From Clostridia bacterium (GTDB taxonomy: Bacteria > Bacillota > Clostridia > Christensenellales > Aristaeellaceae): a stretch of 7,584 bases of DNA. A program made the translations under genes and the position numbers. The notes below the pieces were generated by a model that had not been told where the DNA came from, did not search any database, and saw only the letters and a list, made by a program, of their open reading frames with translations. This document shows positions 1-6,591 of this stretch, in pieces; position 1 is the stretch's first letter, and each line of letters opens with the position of its first letter. The stretch is from contig CAAEEC010000303.1 of the NCBI GenBank assembly GCA_900754755.1, forward strand, positions 1-7,584, given 5' to 3'.

Positions 1-137
1 ACGAATCGTTCCCCATCTATTATCAAAAAGAAGTGCAGCAGATTTTGATCAACGCGGCGAACTGGGCCGCGCCCGCGCAGTTGCCCCAGATTACCACCGG
101 GCACACGCCCCAGCCCATTGTGACGCCGGCGCAATAA
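1..137 (+). CDS. C-terminal end of a ThuA-like protein (5' end outside window)
   Basis: The frame starting at base 3 stays open to a TAA at 135-137 and gives 44 residues. They include a stretch reading FPIYYQKEVQQILINAANWA, then a Pro/Gln/Thr-rich tail. A Phe-Pro-x-Tyr-Tyr ... Val-x-x-x-Ile-x-Asn-Ala-x-x-Trp-Ala pattern is typical of the last helix of ThuA-like (trehalose utilisation, glutamine-amidotransferase-fold) proteins, where a late 'NA..WA' helix closes the domain. Only this end is visible, so the assignment is by resemblance. The function of most ThuA-like proteins is not settled; many sit near sugar uptake or oxidation genes. A strong terminator follows 40 nt after the stop, so this gene ends its own transcription unit. 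Confidence 0.5.
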   Translation, partial: ESFPIYYQKEVQQILINAANWAAPAQLPQITTGHTPQPIVTPAQ

Positions 138-177
138 CATCGCAAAGTTTAACAAGTTACAAATCCATATTCTCCCA

Positions 178-219
178 GTGTGGCCGCGGGGTAAGTGCCC
201 GCGGCCACACTTATCTTTG
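178..219 (+). terminator. Rho-independent terminator after the ThuA-like gene
   Basis: A perfect 13-bp GC-rich stem, GTGTGGCCGCGGG (178-190) against CCCGCGGCCACAC (198-210), encloses a 7-nt loop and is followed by a T-rich run (TTATCTTTGT). It lies 40 nt past the stop codon of the gene ending at 137. This is a textbook intrinsic terminator and the strongest one in the window. Confidence 0.9.
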
Positions 220-271
220 TATGCGCAATCTTATCCCAAAATAGCCCAAAACTTTCCGCTTACAAATCGCT

Positions 272-285
272 GATAAACATTTATC
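272..285. repeat. 14-bp palindrome, possible operator
   Basis: GATAAA-CA-TTTATC is a perfect 6-2-6 inverted repeat. It lies about 200 bp upstream of the predicted phosphatase transcription start. The two-base centre is too small for an RNA hairpin loop, so a protein-binding site is the likelier reading. In an AT-rich region such a palindrome can arise by chance. Confidence 0.25.
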
Positions 286-393
286 CTGCGTACTGGCTTC
301 CAATTTTCAGCCCAAAAATCATAAGATTTCTACCGCATGCCACTCTTTTTACCTATTTATATGGTAACCGTCGAATGCGCAAACAGGCGCTTA

Positions 394-407
394 AATTAGT
401 GCTAATT
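394..407. repeat. 14-bp palindrome upstream of phosphatase promoter, possible operator
   Basis: AATTAG-TG-CTAATT is a second perfect 6-2-6 inverted repeat, centred about 80 bp upstream of the predicted transcription start. That is a usual distance for an activator site. It has the same geometry as the palindrome at 272-285 but a different sequence, so the two are not obviously sites for one regulator. Confidence 0.3.
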
Positions 408-447
408 AACTGGTATATGTTTTACATTGCACAGAAATGTTTCAGAT

Positions 448-474
448 TTGCCTTTTACTAGGCTATGCTATGAT
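448..474 (+). promoter_or_regulatory. Candidate promoter of the alkaline phosphatase gene
   Basis: A TGn-extended -10 (TGC at 466-468, then TATGAT at 469-474) has a TTGCCT -35-like box at 448-453. The 15-nt spacer is short, which fits an extended -10 promoter helped by an activator. Transcription would start near 481, about 26 nt before the ATG. An alternative pairing is TTCAGA (441-446) with TATGCT (464-469) at 17 nt. Confidence 0.55.
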
Positions 475-506
475 TTTTCCGAACCAAAAAGAAAGAGGTG
501 CACAAG

Positions 507-1979
507 ATGAAGAAGTTGTTTGCCCTGATTCTGGCGCTTGCGATGCTCACTTGCGCCGCGACCGCGATGGCCGAAGACGCGGCCCCCGCCACCCCCAAGT
601 ACGTGTTCATGTTCATCGGCGACGGCATGGGGAACCCCCAGGTGACCGCCACGCAGTACTACCTCGGCGCGCTGGAAAATCCGGATTCCACGATCCCGGT
701 GCCCGCGCAGCTCTCTTTCACCGATTTTGAAAACGTCGGCCTGATGACCACTTACGACGCTTCTTCCTTCTGCCCGGACTCCGCCTCCACGGCGACCTCC
801 ATGGCTTCCGGCCAGAAGACGCTCTCCGGCGTGATCAATTACAACATCGATCTCACAGAATCCTTCAAGATCATCACCGAATACGCCAAGGAAGCCGGCA
901 AGAAGGTGGGCGTCATCTCCAGCGTGTCGCTGGACCACGCGACCCCGGCCGCTTACTACGCCAAGTCTGAAAGCCGCGGCGAATACTACGACATCGCGCT
1001 GCAGGGCGTGTCTGGCACCACCTTGGACTTCCTGGGCGGCGGCAGCTACCTCACCCCCGACGGCGACGGCACCCAGGCCAACCTCTTCGACGTGGCCGAA
1101 GAAAACGGCTTCACCGTGGCGAACACGCTGGAAGACATCCGCGCGCTGAACAGCGAGAGCGGCCGCGTGCTGGCCATCACCCCGGACATCGCCGATTCCT
1201 CCTCCATGCAGTATGAAATCGACCGCGTCCGCATGGAAGCCGAAGGCGCGGACAGCCTCTCCCTGGCCGAGATGGTGCAGGCGGGCATCAGCGTGCTGGA
1301 TAACGACGAAGAAGGCTTCTTCCTCATGACCGAAGGCGGCAAGATCGACTGGAGCTGCCACGCCAACGACGCCATGACCAGCATCATGGACACCATCGCC
1401 CTGTCCGACGCCGTGCAGGTGGCCATCGACTTCGCCGCCGAGCATCCGGAAGAGACCCTGATCATCGTCACCGCGGACCATGAGACCGGCGGCATGACCA
1501 TCGGCTTCGCCACCACCGCTTACGACACGCACTTCAACTACCTGCAGAACCAGACGATCTCCTTCACCCAGTTCGACGCGGTGATCGGCGAAATGCGCGA
1601 GAACGGCGCCACCTTCGAGGATGCGCTGGCGGAAATCGAAAAGTACTACGGCCTCACCACCGAAGAAGGCCAGGATCTCACCCTCACCGAAACCGAAATC
1701 GCCAGCCTGACGGCGGCCTTCGAGTTGAGCATGCTGCCCAGCGAGGAGCGCGTGATCGGCGAGCAGGAAGAACTGCTCTACGGCGGCTATGAGCCCCTGT
1801 CCATGGCCGTGAGCCACATCATCAACAACAAGGCGGGCCTGTCCTTCACCTCCTACGCGCACACCGGCTTGCAGATTCCCGTGTACGCCATGGGCGTGGG
1901 CGCGGACAATTTCTCCGGCCTGTACGACAACACCGACATCTTCAACAAGACCATGCAGGCGATGGGCCTGGAAGCCTAA
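507..1979 (+). CDS. phoA: Secreted alkaline phosphatase
   Basis: This encodes a 490-residue phosphomonoesterase that releases phosphate from organic esters outside the cytoplasm. The start is ATG 507, with AAAGAGGTG at 492-500 as ribosome site; the in-frame GTG at 498 lies inside that site and is unlikely. Residues 1-22 form a Sec signal peptide (KK, hydrophobic core, AMA before Glu23). All family landmarks are present: IGDGMG with metal ligand Asp39; nucleophile Ser92 in DSASTATS; HATPA at 144-148; Glu275, Asp281 and His285 in the TEGGKIDWSCHAND block; Asp324-His325 in DHETGG; and His452 in AHTG. His144 and Trp282 replace the E. coli Asp153/Lys328 pair, a variation known in Gram-positive and marine enzymes. 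The DHETGG-to-AHTG interval is about 127 residues against about 42 in E. coli, so it carries an added, largely acidic helical segment. Lys codons are nearly all AAG, suggesting high expression. Confidence 0.96.
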   Translation: MKKLFALILALAMLTCAATAMAEDAAPATPKYVFMFIGDGMGNPQVTATQYYLGALENPDSTIPVPAQLSFTDFENVGLMTTYDASSFCPDSASTATSMASGQKTLSGVINYNIDLTESFKIITEYAKEAGKKVGVISSVSLDHATPAAYYAKSESRGEYYDIALQGVSGTTLDFLGGGSYLTPDGDGTQANLFDVAEENGFTVANTLEDIRALNSESGRVLAITPDIADSSSMQYEIDRVRMEAEGADSLSLAEMVQAGISVLDNDEEGFFLMTEGGKIDWSCHANDAMTSIMDTIALSDAVQVAIDFAAEHPEETLIIVTADHETGGMTIGFATTAYDTHFNYLQNQTISFTQFDAVIGEMRENGATFEDALAEIEKYYGLTTEEGQDLTLTETEIASLTAAFELSMLPSEERVIGEQEELLYGGYEPLSMAVSHIINNKAGLSFTSYAHTGLQIPVYAMGVGADNFSGLYDNTDIFNKTMQAMGLEA

Positions 1980-2005
1980 TTCACAGAGAATGGCTTAACC
2001 CACGC

Positions 2006-2036
2006 GCGGGCTGCCCATGCGGCAGCCTGCATTTTT
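2006..2036 (+). terminator. Rho-independent terminator after the alkaline phosphatase
   Basis: GCGGGCTGCC (2006-2015) pairs with GGCAGCCTGC (2021-2030), 10 bp with one G-T wobble, across a 5-nt loop, and is followed by ATTTTT. It starts 26 nt after the phosphatase stop. No convincing promoter lies between it and the next gene, so it probably works as a partial terminator that lowers expression of the downstream YibE/F gene relative to the phosphatase. Confidence 0.8.
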
Positions 2037-2088
2037 GAGAAAACAACGGCCAGCGGCCACTGGCAGGCGCGCGGCCCAGGAGGAAGTT

Positions 2089-3234
2089 ATGAAAAAAGCC
2101 GGCAAGAAATCGACGCTGATCGCCTCCGGCGTGATGCTCGTGGTCTGCGCGCTGCTGTGCCTGATTCCAGACGCGTATACCAACCCCTCCTCGCTCATCC
2201 CGCGCGAACAGGTGCGCATCGAGAGCGTGGACAACACCCAGCTCGCCCCGCTGGGCATCGTGTATTCCGGTTCGCAAACCTGTGAAGTCACCGTGCTTTC
2301 CGGCGAATACGCCGGGGAAACCGCGCTCGCCAGCAACTATCAGAATTCCGCGCTGGACAAGGACAAGCTCTTCGAGCCGGGCGACACGGCCTACGCCATG
2401 GTGCAGATGGGCGCGAACGGCCTGATGGTCACGCTCATCGACCATTCCCGCACGGGCGCGGAGCTGGGGATCTTTGCCGCGCTGGCCCTCGCGCTGATCG
2501 CGGTGGGCGGCGCCGTGGGCTGCGGCGCGCTGGTTTCGCTGGTTTCCAGCGTGGTCATCGTGTGGAAACTGCTCATCCCCCTGCTGCTCGATGGGGTGAA
2601 CCCCATCCTGGCTTCCTTCCTCACCGTGCTGGCGCTCACGGCGGTGATCGATCTGCTGGTGGCGGGCTGCACGCGCAAGTGCCTGGTGGCGCTCACCGGC
2701 TCTTTGCTGGGCACGCTGGTCACCTGCGTCCTCGCCTATGCGTTCACGAACCTGCTCAAGCTGGACGGCGGCGATACGCCCTACATCGTGCCGCTGCTGG
2801 CGCAGACTTCCATGACCATCGACCCCCGCGCGCTGTTCATCGGCATGGTCTTCATCGCCAACGCCGGCGCGCTGATGGATTTGAGCATGGACGTCGCCAT
2901 CTCCTGTGAGGAAATCGTCTACCACCGCCCAGACATTTCCCGCGTGGAGTTGCTCAAGAGCGGCATTTCCATTGGCCGCGGCGTGCTGGGCACGCAGACC
3001 ACCACGCTCATGCTCGCCTATTCAGGCAATTACCTCTCCATGCTGATGTACTTTGCCGGGCAGGGCACGCCCGTGATGGATATCCTCAACCTCAAATACG
3101 TTTCCAGCCAACTGATGAACACGCTGGTGGGCAGCTTCGGGCTGGTAGTGGTCGCGCCGCTCACGGCAATCGCCGCGTCGATCCTGTTCACGCGGCGCGC
3201 AAAAGTTGCGCCAGCCGCCAGCGAAGCGCAATAG
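2089..3234 (+). CDS. YibE/F-family multipass membrane protein
   Basis: This encodes a 381-residue integral membrane protein of the YibE/F family, whose biochemical role is not established. The start is ATG 2089, five bases after a full AGGAGG (2078-2083); an upstream in-frame ATG at 2017 lies in the terminator loop and is rejected. Residues 9-27 are a membrane anchor. Residues 30-120 form a soluble, mainly beta-like domain, probably outside the membrane. From about 123 to the end there are roughly six or seven further hydrophobic segments. Family signatures in the C-terminal part are GALMDLSMDVA (260-270) and SGISIGRGVLGTQTTTLMLAY (starting at 291), which match the conserved 'GAxMD' and 'SGxxIGRDxxGT..NTLxLAY' blocks, here with Gly298 where Asp is usual. 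The gene follows the phosphatase in the same direction with no promoter of its own, so it may be read from the phosphatase promoter. A transport role is plausible but unproven. Confidence 0.88.
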   Translation: MKKAGKKSTLIASGVMLVVCALLCLIPDAYTNPSSLIPREQVRIESVDNTQLAPLGIVYSGSQTCEVTVLSGEYAGETALASNYQNSALDKDKLFEPGDTAYAMVQMGANGLMVTLIDHSRTGAELGIFAALALALIAVGGAVGCGALVSLVSSVVIVWKLLIPLLLDGVNPILASFLTVLALTAVIDLLVAGCTRKCLVALTGSLLGTLVTCVLAYAFTNLLKLDGGDTPYIVPLLAQTSMTIDPRALFIGMVFIANAGALMDLSMDVAISCEEIVYHRPDISRVELLKSGISIGRGVLGTQTTTLMLAYSGNYLSMLMYFAGQGTPVMDILNLKYVSSQLMNTLVGSFGLVVVAPLTAIAASILFTRRAKVAPAASEAQ

Positions 3235-3247
3235 GCCGCCTGAACGC

Positions 3248-3289
3248 AGCAGCGCCAAAATCCGCAATGCCAGGGATTTTGGCGCTGTT
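3248..3289 (+). terminator. Long hairpin after the YibE/F gene, likely terminator
   Basis: CAGCGCCAAAATCC (3250-3263) and GGATTTTGGCGCTG (3274-3287) form a perfect 14-bp stem, extendable to 16 bp with a G-T wobble, around a 10-nt loop. It starts 13 nt after the stop codon. The following bases (TTCTATGGGCTTTT) are only weakly T-rich, so termination may be incomplete. It precedes the next promoter by 25 nt. Confidence 0.65.
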
Positions 3290-3314
3290 CTATGGGCTTT
3301 TGCCGCCGCGAAGC

Positions 3315-3343
3315 TTGAAAACCAGGCCCCTGTATGCTATACT
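3315..3343 (+). promoter_or_regulatory. Near-consensus sigma-A-type promoter of the kinase gene
   Basis: TTGAAA (3315-3320), an exact 17-nt spacer and TATACT (3338-3343) with an upstream TGC extension (3335-3337). Transcription would start near 3350, about 24 nt before the ATG. This is the closest match to consensus in the window. Confidence 0.8.
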
Positions 3344-3373
3344 GCCGCCAGCCACATGGAAGGGAGATGCATT

Positions 3374-4225
3374 ATGGACGAAGCATGGATGGAAGCACTG
3401 CGCGAACTGGGGCTGCAAAACTGCGCCTACACCCTCCTGCAGGAAAAGGACGGCATACGCGTCGCGCGGGTGTGGCGCCAGGGCGCGCCATACATTATAA
3501 AGTTTTTCCAGGCCGCGGATTTTCGCCGGGAAATCGCAAATTACCGGATTTTGGCTGCGCTGGGCGTGCCCACGCTGAAGGTCCATGCGCAAACGTCCTC
3601 CGCGCTGCTCCTGGAAGACGCCGCCCACAGCCCCCTATACCGGCTGGGAACGCCGGAGGATTTGCGCGATCCCACCGTCGCGCGGCGCATCGCGGACTGG
3701 TATCGCCTGCTCCACCAAAAAGGCTATGCCTACGTCGCGCGCCATGGCGCGGATCTATACGATGAGACCAGCGTTTTCACCCGGGAAGCGATTGCGCAGA
3801 TCCAGCAGAAAACCGGCGCGCAGGGCGCGCCCGCCTGGAAAGCGCTGGAAGAACGCTTTGCGGACATCGTCCAGTTGCTGCAAAGCGTTCCCCAAACGCT
3901 GACCTACAACGATTTCTATTTCACCAATCTGGCCGTCGCCAAAGACCTGTCTTCCGCCATGATGTTCGATTACAACCTGCTGGGCAGGGGATATGCCTAC
4001 GCGGATGTGCGCAATGTGACGGTTTCGCTGGAAGAAGAGGCCCGGCAGGCCTTTCTCGCGGCCTACGGCGCATTGAATCCCCTGGAGGCGCGGCTCGACC
4101 GCGTGGTATCCACCGTGGTTACGCTGCATTTTGCCTGCCAGCGCAAAACCTTCCCCGCCTGGGCCGCAGCCGAGCTGGAACGCGTTTCCACTTCGCTGGA
4201 AAGCGACGTTCTCGCCCTGTTCTAG
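3374..4225 (+). CDS. APH/choline-kinase-fold small-molecule kinase, substrate unknown
   Basis: The 283-residue cytoplasmic protein has the layout of the aminoglycoside phosphotransferase (APH)/choline kinase superfamily. The N lobe has an IIKFF strand with the likely ATP-binding Lys43 and an REIANY helix with Glu53. The hinge region is around LLLEDAA (78-84). The catalytic loop TYNDFYFTNLAV (177-188) supplies Asp180 and Asn185, and the metal-binding Asp199 sits in MFDYNLLG. The loop reads Tyr-Asn-Asp where most relatives have His-Gly-Asp. ATG 3374 is chosen because AGGGAG (3361-3366) lies 7 nt upstream; an in-frame ATG at 3356 is too close to the promoter start and has no such site. The gene stands alone with its own promoter. 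Family members phosphorylate antibiotics, choline, homoserine, sugars or other alcohols, and nothing here decides which. Its stop overlaps that of the convergent methyltransferase gene. Confidence 0.8.
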   Translation: MDEAWMEALRELGLQNCAYTLLQEKDGIRVARVWRQGAPYIIKFFQAADFRREIANYRILAALGVPTLKVHAQTSSALLLEDAAHSPLYRLGTPEDLRDPTVARRIADWYRLLHQKGYAYVARHGADLYDETSVFTREAIAQIQQKTGAQGAPAWKALEERFADIVQLLQSVPQTLTYNDFYFTNLAVAKDLSSAMMFDYNLLGRGYAYADVRNVTVSLEEEARQAFLAAYGALNPLEARLDRVVSTVVTLHFACQRKTFPAWAAAELERVSTSLESDVLALF

Positions 4226-4974
4226 GGTTTCACCGCGCGAGTCGCCCAGAAGGTGGGGATATTCAGTTCGTGCAACGGCCCCATGCCGTTGGTATCCTCA
4301 TACACGTGCGTGAGCGCGAAGCCCGCTTCCAGTTGCCCGCCAATCTGCTCTTCCAGTGTGTGGGAAAACTGGATGCCATCGTCGTTTTTGAGCGACGCCT
4401 CATACAGCGCGGGGTCCTTCAGGGGATTGTATGGCAAACCGCGCCTCACCACGGTTTCATCGTCGTCAAACAGGTAATTGATGCCGTTGTCCAGCCCGCA
4501 GAGCAGGACGCCGCCCTTTTTCAGCACCCGGAAGCATTCCCGGAAAATGGGCCTGACCTCCTCCACATAGCAATTGGACACCGGATGGAAGACGATGTCA
4601 AAGCTCGCGTCCACAAACGGCAGGGGCCGGGTCATATCGCCCTCGATGATGCGCACGCTGTAGCCTTCCCGTTCGGCCACCATCCGGTCGCTCTCGCACT
4701 GGTTGTGCGAATAATCCAGCAGCGTGCAGCGCGCGCCCAGCGCGGCAAAAATAGGAATCTGCTGCCCGCCCCCGCTGGCAAGGCCCAGGATCTCTTTGCC
4801 CGCCAGTTCGCCAAACCATGCGTGCGGCACGGGCCGGGTGGGCGTGAGCAGCACGTCCCAATCGCCATTTTTCGCGCGCAGCCAGGTTTCGTGGGAGATG
4901 GGCTTTCCCCATTCCCAGCCCTCTTCACACCAGCGGCTGATCGCTTTCGCATTCACTTCCTGATACCGTTCCAT
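4222..4974 (-). CDS. Class I SAM-dependent methyltransferase
   Basis: This 250-residue protein is a Rossmann-fold methyltransferase. SAM-binding motif I is EILGLASGGGQQ (61-72), followed by LLDYS with acidic Asp87, EGDM (111-114), and the post-core strand FDIVFHPVSN (125-134). RVLKKGGVLLCG (149-160) is the usual strand after motif IV. An N-terminal Trp-rich section (Trp15, 20, 22, 31, 39, 53) is typical of the GLASGGGQQ subgroup common in Firmicutes. The substrate is unknown. ATG 4974 follows GGGAGG (bases 4980-4985, minus strand) with a 5-nt spacer; a TTG at 4989 upstream is unlikely. Only 21 nt separate it from the EAL gene, which implies co-transcription, and the ribosome site lies in that gap. 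The 3' end overlaps the convergent kinase gene by 4 nt. Confidence 0.9.
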   Translation of the reverse strand: MERYQEVNAKAISRWCEEGWEWGKPISHETWLRAKNGDWDVLLTPTRPVPHAWFGELAGKEILGLASGGGQQIPIFAALGARCTLLDYSHNQCESDRMVAEREGYSVRIIEGDMTRPLPFVDASFDIVFHPVSNCYVEEVRPIFRECFRVLKKGGVLLCGLDNGINYLFDDDETVVRRGLPYNPLKDPALYEASLKNDDGIQFSHTLEEQIGGQLEAGFALTHVYEDTNGMGPLHELNIPTFWATRAVKP

Positions 4975-4995
4975 AGTAACCTCCCACAAACATTT

Positions 4996-6591
4996 TTATG
5001 GTTCAACATTGCTTGTCCGCGCGCCGCATTTGCCTTCCTCTTTGCCCGCAACGCGCTGAAAGGCCTCTTCCGCCGGCATGGGCATGGCAAAGAAATACCC
5101 CTGCAACAAATCGCAGCGGAGCGCCTGCAGCGCTTTCACCTGCCACTCATGTTCCACGCCCTCGGCGAGAATGGTGATACCCAGCCTATGTCCCGTGCGG
5201 ATAATGCCTTCCGTAATCGCCTGACCCTGTTCTGTGCCCATGTTTTCCACAAATTCCCGGTCGAGCTTCAAGCCATCCATAGGATATTCCTGCAAATCGC
5301 GGAACGCAGCATATCCCATGCCGAAATCATCGAACATGATCTGCACGCCCAATTCCCGCATGGCGAGGATATTCGCCCGCATCTGCGCCGCGTCTTCCGA
5401 ACGGATTGTGCCGCTCTCCGTGATTTCAAAGATCAGTTCCCGGCGCGGAAAATCGTATCGTTCCAAGAGCGCGCGGCAGCGCTCCACCATCTTTTCCCCC
5501 GCAAACGTAAGGCGGGAGAGGTTGCAAGTGAGATAAAATTCTTCCTTGCCTGCCTCGTGCAGCCGCTGCAAGAGCGCGCACGCCTTCTCCAAATTGTACA
5601 TATCCAACCGGCCGATTCTGTCTTCCCGTTCCAGGAGCGGAATATACCGGCCCGGGTTGAGCAAACCCTTGGCCGGATGCTGCCAGCGGGAAAGCGCCTC
5701 GCCGCCCACAAAGGAAAAGTCCTCCGCGTTCACAAAAAATTGTACATATAGCTGGAATTCCCCTTGTTCCAGTCCGCGCTCCAGGTCGCTGAGCAGTTCG
5801 CGCTCTTCTTCGCAGGCGTAGCACTTGTCCGCTCCACAAACCCGGGCATACATCCCTTCATTTCCCGCGCGTATGGCGCACTGCCGCGCGTGGAACAGCG
5901 CGCCATTGCAATCGCAACAATCGCGCGAAGCGAGGGGAAACACGCCAACGGTGGCATCGCGCCGGTTGAGCGGCGCGCCCGCGCACTCATAAGCGCGAAT
6001 TTCATCCAACACATGCAACGCCCATTTGCGCATGGAAAGCGGGCTTTTCCCCTGGCGCAGCACAAAAACATCGCCCGTTTTGCTCAAGCCGATGTCCATA
6101 TTCCCTACCGCGCGGCGGTGCAGCACATCCGCCACAAAGCGATGAAAGCGCAAAATTTCCCCCGGGCCGCCAATGCGCTCGATATGCCCCAATATAAAAT
6201 GGAAACACACCACGCAATACGAAGCGCGATTGTCCGCGCGTACTTTTGCCTCAAACCGGCGCCGGAACCCTTCCTGGTTCAAAAAACCTGTGCGAACATC
6301 CGTATACAGCGCCCTGCGCAACGCGCGCCGGCTATTCCGCAGCCAGTAGACGGCGATGCCCAGCGCGACCAGCGCCGCCATAAGCGCTGCGCTCACGACC
6401 ACCAGCGCGGGAAAGGCGCTCGCACACGCCGCTGACTGGCTCTCCACCGGCGCCAAAATTGCTTCTTCCGCAGCAGCGGCAGGAGCCGCCACGTCCGTCA
6501 GCCATTCCCACAGCGCATTCCAGGCCGCTCCCGGGCAATCTCCCTCCGCCGCCAAATCCGCGCAAAGGGTTTCCACCACAATCTTTTCCAT
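4996..6591 (-). CDS. Membrane-anchored degenerate GGDEF-EAL protein, likely c-di-GMP phosphodiesterase
   Basis: This 531-residue protein would hydrolyse the second messenger c-di-GMP. Residues 1-57 are acidic and Ala-rich with no signal peptide. A single membrane span covers about 60-84 and is followed by RNSRRALRR, giving N-out, C-in topology. Residues about 96-222 form a GGDEF fold (TGFLNQEGF start), but the signature is TGDVF (172-176), so cyclase activity is not expected. It may bind GTP or act as a regulator. Residues 223-260 contain seven cysteines. The EAL domain, about 265-512, looks complete: Glu298-Ala-Leu, Asn357, Glu389, Asp421-Asp422 in DDFGMGYAA, Lys442, Asp444, Glu477 in AEGVE, and Gln497. 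The entry motif is LYVQFFV rather than the usual YYQP. ATG 6591 lacks a ribosome site; a candidate upstream ORF ends 5 nt before it. The methyltransferase gene follows in the same unit. Confidence 0.9.
   Translation of the reverse strand: MEKIVVETLCADLAAEGDCPGAAWNALWEWLTDVAAPAAAAEEAILAPVESQSAACASAFPALVVVSAALMAALVALGIAVYWLRNSRRALRRALYTDVRTGFLNQEGFRRRFEAKVRADNRASYCVVCFHFILGHIERIGGPGEILRFHRFVADVLHRRAVGNMDIGLSKTGDVFVLRQGKSPLSMRKWALHVLDEIRAYECAGAPLNRRDATVGVFPLASRDCCDCNGALFHARQCAIRAGNEGMYARVCGADKCYACEEERELLSDLERGLEQGEFQLYVQFFVNAEDFSFVGGEALSRWQHPAKGLLNPGRYIPLLEREDRIGRLDMYNLEKACALLQRLHEAGKEEFYLTCNLSRLTFAGEKMVERCRALLERYDFPRRELIFEITESGTIRSEDAAQMRANILAMRELGVQIMFDDFGMGYAAFRDLQEYPMDGLKLDREFVENMGTEQGQAITEGIIRTGHRLGITILAEGVEHEWQVKALQALRCDLLQGYFFAMPMPAEEAFQRVAGKEEGKCGARTSNVEP

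Larger units (their letters stand above)
211..447. other. AT-rich non-coding region upstream of the alkaline phosphatase
   Basis: Between the terminator and the phosphatase promoter I see no convincing gene. A frame opening with GTG at 195 starts inside the terminator stem, has no ribosome site and encodes an unremarkable peptide. The region is clearly more AT-rich than the coding DNA around it. It holds two short palindromes (272-285 and 394-407) and a weaker split repeat TTACC/GGTAA (349-353 and 363-367). It is long for a simple promoter spacer, so it may carry regulator sites. I cannot recognise a definite Pho box or a known riboswitch in it. Confidence 0.5.

Noticed and set aside
195..461. 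88-codon frame in the AT-rich region before the phosphatase
   Set aside because: It starts with GTG inside the terminator hairpin and has no ribosome site. The sequence looks like translated non-coding DNA.
507..560. Lipoprotein signal in the phosphatase N-terminus (MLTC)
   Set aside because: The residue before Cys16 is Thr rather than Gly or Ala, and an ordinary AMA signal-peptidase I site follows, so a standard secreted protein is likelier.
468..1862. Very long open frame (464 codons) antisense to the alkaline phosphatase
   Set aside because: It mirrors strong GC-rich third-position codon use in the real gene. Its translation is Gly/His/Val/Arg-rich with no domain, and the sense strand has a complete enzyme with all catalytic motifs.
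4273..4291. Hairpin CAACGGC-CCCAT-GCCGTTG just past the kinase stop, as a terminator
   Set aside because: The 7-bp stem has no T-run after it on the plus strand and lies inside methyltransferase coding sequence, so it is weak evidence for termination.
4270..5751. 493-codon plus-strand frame running across the methyltransferase and EAL genes
   Set aside because: It overlaps two well-supported minus-strand genes and their intergenic gap, has no good ribosome site, and has shadow-like composition without recognisable motifs.
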